DNA from: Stenotrophomonas_A sp035539015
GTDB lineage: Bacteria > Pseudomonadota > Gammaproteobacteria > Xanthomonadales > Xanthomonadaceae
Assembly: GCA_035539015.1 (NCBI GenBank)
Contig: DATLJF010000132.1
Location: 1 to 6,481 of the forward strand
DNA length: 6,481 nt
Reading direction: 5' to 3'
Both the position numbers and the translations under genes were made by a program. The stretch's first letter is position 1. Each line of letters begins with the position of its first letter. The notes below the pieces were generated by a model. The model was not told where the DNA came from. It ran no database searches and saw only the letters and a program-made list of their open reading frames with translations. Of this stretch, positions 5,437-6,481 are shown one piece after another.

Positions 5437-5964
5437 ATGCGCTTCCCCTTCCTGCCGCCATTGATCTGCCTGCTGGGCTGGCATGCCTTGCCTGCCGGGG
5501 CGGCCGATCTGGAAGGCGATGCCCGTAATCGCGTGGTCGTCATCGAGAACGTCAAGCTCGATTACGCCCAGGTGCTCAACGTTGAGCCGGTCTACCAGAC
5601 CCTGCGCGCGACTCGAACCGAGGAGCAATGCGACCCGCCGCCGGCTGGCAGCGGCGAGCCGCCGGCCGGCGAAGGTTCCCAGGAAGGCGGGCGGGTGTCG
5701 CGGATGATGGACTCGGTCAAGGAAGTCTTCAGCCGCCGCCACGACACCGTGGTGCCGGCGCCGGCGCCCACCAGCACCCGCCGCAACTGCCGGGTGGTCG
5801 AAGTAGGCCGCGAGTTCCGCCGGCCCATCGCCTATGACGTGGACTACGTCTACAAGGGCACCAAGTACCGTTCGCGCCTGCCGGAAGACCCCGGCAACCG
5901 GCTGCGGATCCGGGTTTCGGTCACGCCGTATATTCCTGACGCGATCGTCCAGCCGCCAAGGTGA
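5437..5964 (+). CDS. Exported protein resembling glycine-zipper 2TM proteins but without the zipper
   Basis: A 175-residue protein with an N-terminal signal peptide (hydrophobic residues about 4-19, likely cleavage after PAGA or PAGAA near residue 22-23), so periplasmic or envelope-located. I do not recognise a named gene. The segment DYAQVLNVEPVYQ (42-54) with a nearby Cys (C65), and the C-terminal CRVVE...IAYDVDYVYKGTKYRSRLPEDPGNRLRIRVSVTP stretch (118-164), resemble the flanks of Xanthomonadaceae proteins carrying a glycine-zipper 2TM domain. The middle (66-117) is instead a Pro/Gly/Glu/Arg-rich linker, with no membrane or zipper segment. C65 and C118 could form a disulfide. ATG 5437 gives the cleanest signal peptide; GTG 5431 and ATG 5371 are in-frame alternatives, and no strong ribosome-binding site decides. 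It is transcribed divergently from cysS and towards argF'. Confidence 0.75.
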   Translation: MRFPFLPPLICLLGWHALPAGAADLEGDARNRVVVIENVKLDYAQVLNVEPVYQTLRATRTEEQCDPPPAGSGEPPAGEGSQEGGRVSRMMDSVKEVFSRRHDTVVPAPAPTSTRRNCRVVEVGREFRRPIAYDVDYVYKGTKYRSRLPEDPGNRLRIRVSVTPYIPDAIVQPPR

Positions 5965-5973
5965 TGGCCGCCC

Positions 5974-6005
5974 TTGCGCCCTCCCGCCGCGCGTGCGACG
6001 ATAAT
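5974..6005 (+). promoter_or_regulatory. Candidate promoter of the argF' leader transcript
   Basis: GATAAT (6000-6005) matches the -10 consensus in five of six bases. A TTGCGC at 5974-5979 could be a -35 box, but the 20-base spacer is long. The predicted transcription start, about seven bases after the -10 box, falls on A6012, the first base of an ATG. I found no better promoter between the downstream terminator and argF'. Confidence 0.5.
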
Positions 6006-6011
6006 TGTCTT

Positions 6012-6113
6012 ATGCAGATCAACGACGCCCAGCTCGGTACCAGCGCCGCCCGGATGGCCTCCGGCATGACCTCGCGCGCGCGCCGACCGGAACCCCACAT
6101 TTTCGCTGGGTAA
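6012..6113 (+). CDS. Putative 33-residue leader peptide of argF', with Arg codon cluster
   Basis: A short ORF, ATG 6012 to TAA 6111-6113, in the argF' leader. It begins MQINDAQLG and ends with SRARRPEPHIFAG. Three of four consecutive codons (22-25: CGC GCG CGC CGA) encode Arg, and codon 14 is a fourth Arg. No Shine-Dalgarno sequence precedes it, but the likely transcription start coincides with the ATG, so leaderless translation is possible. The last two codons and the stop (GCT GGG TAA) contain GCTGGGT (6105-6111), which can pair with the terminator's ascending arm. A ribosome at the stop codon would therefore mask the antiterminator; one stalled at the Arg codons would leave it free. The role is inferred from layout; chance occurrence of Arg codons in GC-rich sequence is the main alternative. 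Confidence 0.45.
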   Translation: MQINDAQLGTSAARMASGMTSRARRPEPHIFAG

Positions 6114-6149
6114 CCCGGAGCGTCGTGCTGTCCGTTCTGAAAACCCAGC
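6105..6149 (+). promoter_or_regulatory. Candidate antiterminator pairing in the argF' leader
   Basis: GCTGGGT (6105-6111) and ACCCAGC (6143-6149) are perfect 7-base complements. The second segment is also the ascending arm of the terminator stem, so the two structures are mutually exclusive. A copy of the same segment further upstream, CCCAGC (6028-6033), can pair with GCTGGG (6105-6110). This gives four alternating complementary segments, as in classical attenuators. Confidence 0.45.
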
Positions 6150-6172
6150 CTGAGGCTGGGTTTTTTCGTTTT
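6140..6172 (+). terminator. Intrinsic terminator / attenuator ahead of argF'
   Basis: AAAACCCAGCC (6140-6150), loop TGA, and GGCTGGGTTTT (6154-6164) form an 11-bp stem, with T runs at 6161-6166 and 6169-6172. It is a strong Rho-independent terminator. It lies 176 bases after the preceding gene, only 27 bases after the leader ORF, and 77 bases before argF'. It may end the upstream transcript, attenuate argF', or do both. Confidence 0.88.
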
Positions 6173-6249
6173 CGCGTTCTGAAAAGTTTCAATCGCAAGA
6201 TTCCCTCCACCGTCGCGCACCGCGCAAAGCCGCAACAAAGGATCGATCG

Positions 6250-6481
6250 ATGTCCCTGAAGCACTTCCTGAACACCCAGGATTGGCGCCGTGCCGAACTC
6301 GACGCGCTGTTGACCCAGGCCGCGCTGTTCAAGCGCAACAAGCTCGGCAGCGAGCTCAAGGGCAAGTCGATCGCGCTGGTGTTCTTTAATCCGTCGATGC
6401 GCACGCGCACCAGTTTCGAGCTCGGCGCGTTCCAGCTCGGCGGCCATGCGGTGGTGCTGCAGCCAGGCAAGGACGCCTGGC
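6250..6481 (+). CDS. argF': N-acetylornithine carbamoyltransferase, N-terminal fragment (runs off right edge)
   Basis: The first 77 codons of the AOTCase found in Xanthomonas and Xylella. This enzyme transfers a carbamoyl group to N-acetyl-L-ornithine, giving N-acetylcitrulline, in place of the usual ornithine carbamoyltransferase step of arginine synthesis. The N terminus MSLKHFLNTQDW and the segment KRNKLGSELKGKSIALVFF are near-identical to the Xanthomonas campestris enzyme as I remember it. The carbamoyl-phosphate loop reads SMRTRTS (residues 49-55), with Ser49, Arg51, Thr52 and Arg53 as phosphate-binding residues. The ATG at 6250 has AAAGGA (6237-6242) seven bases upstream. The acetylornithine-selecting residues lie beyond the window. 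The leader upstream suggests control by attenuation. Confidence 0.95.
   Translation, partial: MSLKHFLNTQDWRRAELDALLTQAALFKRNKLGSELKGKSIALVFFNPSMRTRTSFELGAFQLGGHAVVLQPGKDAW

Noticed and set aside
6000..6017. ArgR operator at the argF' promoter
   Set aside because: The AT-rich patch does not match the ArgR box consensus (TGAAT...ATTCA), so repression by ArgR is not supported by the sequence.
6005..6259. An 84-residue plus-strand frame across the argF' leader
   Set aside because: It starts at TTG inside the promoter region, runs through the terminator stem and overlaps the argF' start; it shows no protein-like features.
1..6481. CRISPR arrays, tRNA or rRNA genes, transposases, toxin-antitoxin pairs
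   Set aside because: I found no regularly spaced direct repeats, no cloverleaf-like sequence, and no transposase, nuclease or toxin motifs on either strand.

Overview
The window looks like chromosomal DNA of a gammaproteobacterium of the family Xanthomonadaceae (Xanthomonas, Stenotrophomonas, Lysobacter and relatives). Three things point there. The GC content is high. A DksA protein carries a long Lys/Ala/Pro-rich N-terminal tail. The right edge holds the start of N-acetylornithine carbamoyltransferase, which replaces the usual ornithine carbamoyltransferase in this lineage.

Layout, left to right. Positions 1-338 (minus) hold yidD and the first 27 codons of a dihydroorotase (pyrC), joined by a 4-nt ATGA overlap. 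A 99-bp divergent intergenic region carries a good sigma70-type promoter for the plus-strand dksA-family gene (438-1547), which ends in a textbook intrinsic terminator. Positions 1601-2175 are non-coding and contain a nested set of inverted repeats. These resolve into two diverged copies of one composite module placed head to head. Positions 2176-5281 (minus) form a three-gene block, cysS-sufE-MFS transporter, with a 38-nt gap and then a 4-nt GTGA overlap. A divergent 155-bp gap precedes a secreted protein of unknown function on the plus strand (5437-5964). Positions 5965-6249 form the leader of argF', whose coding sequence (6250 onward) runs off the right edge.

The genes are mainly housekeeping: pyrimidine synthesis, membrane-protein insertion, stringent-response transcription control, cysteinyl-tRNA synthesis with cysteine-sulfur transfer, and arginine synthesis. 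The most interesting non-coding signal is the argF' leader. It holds a -10 box seven bases before an ATG, a 33-codon ORF with three Arg codons in four near its end, a segment at the ORF's stop codon that can pair with the ascending arm of a downstream terminator, and then that terminator ahead of argF'. This is the arrangement expected for ribosome-mediated transcription attenuation by arginine, possibly read from a leaderless message. The second notable signal is the inverted pair of composite palindromic modules between dksA and the MFS gene.
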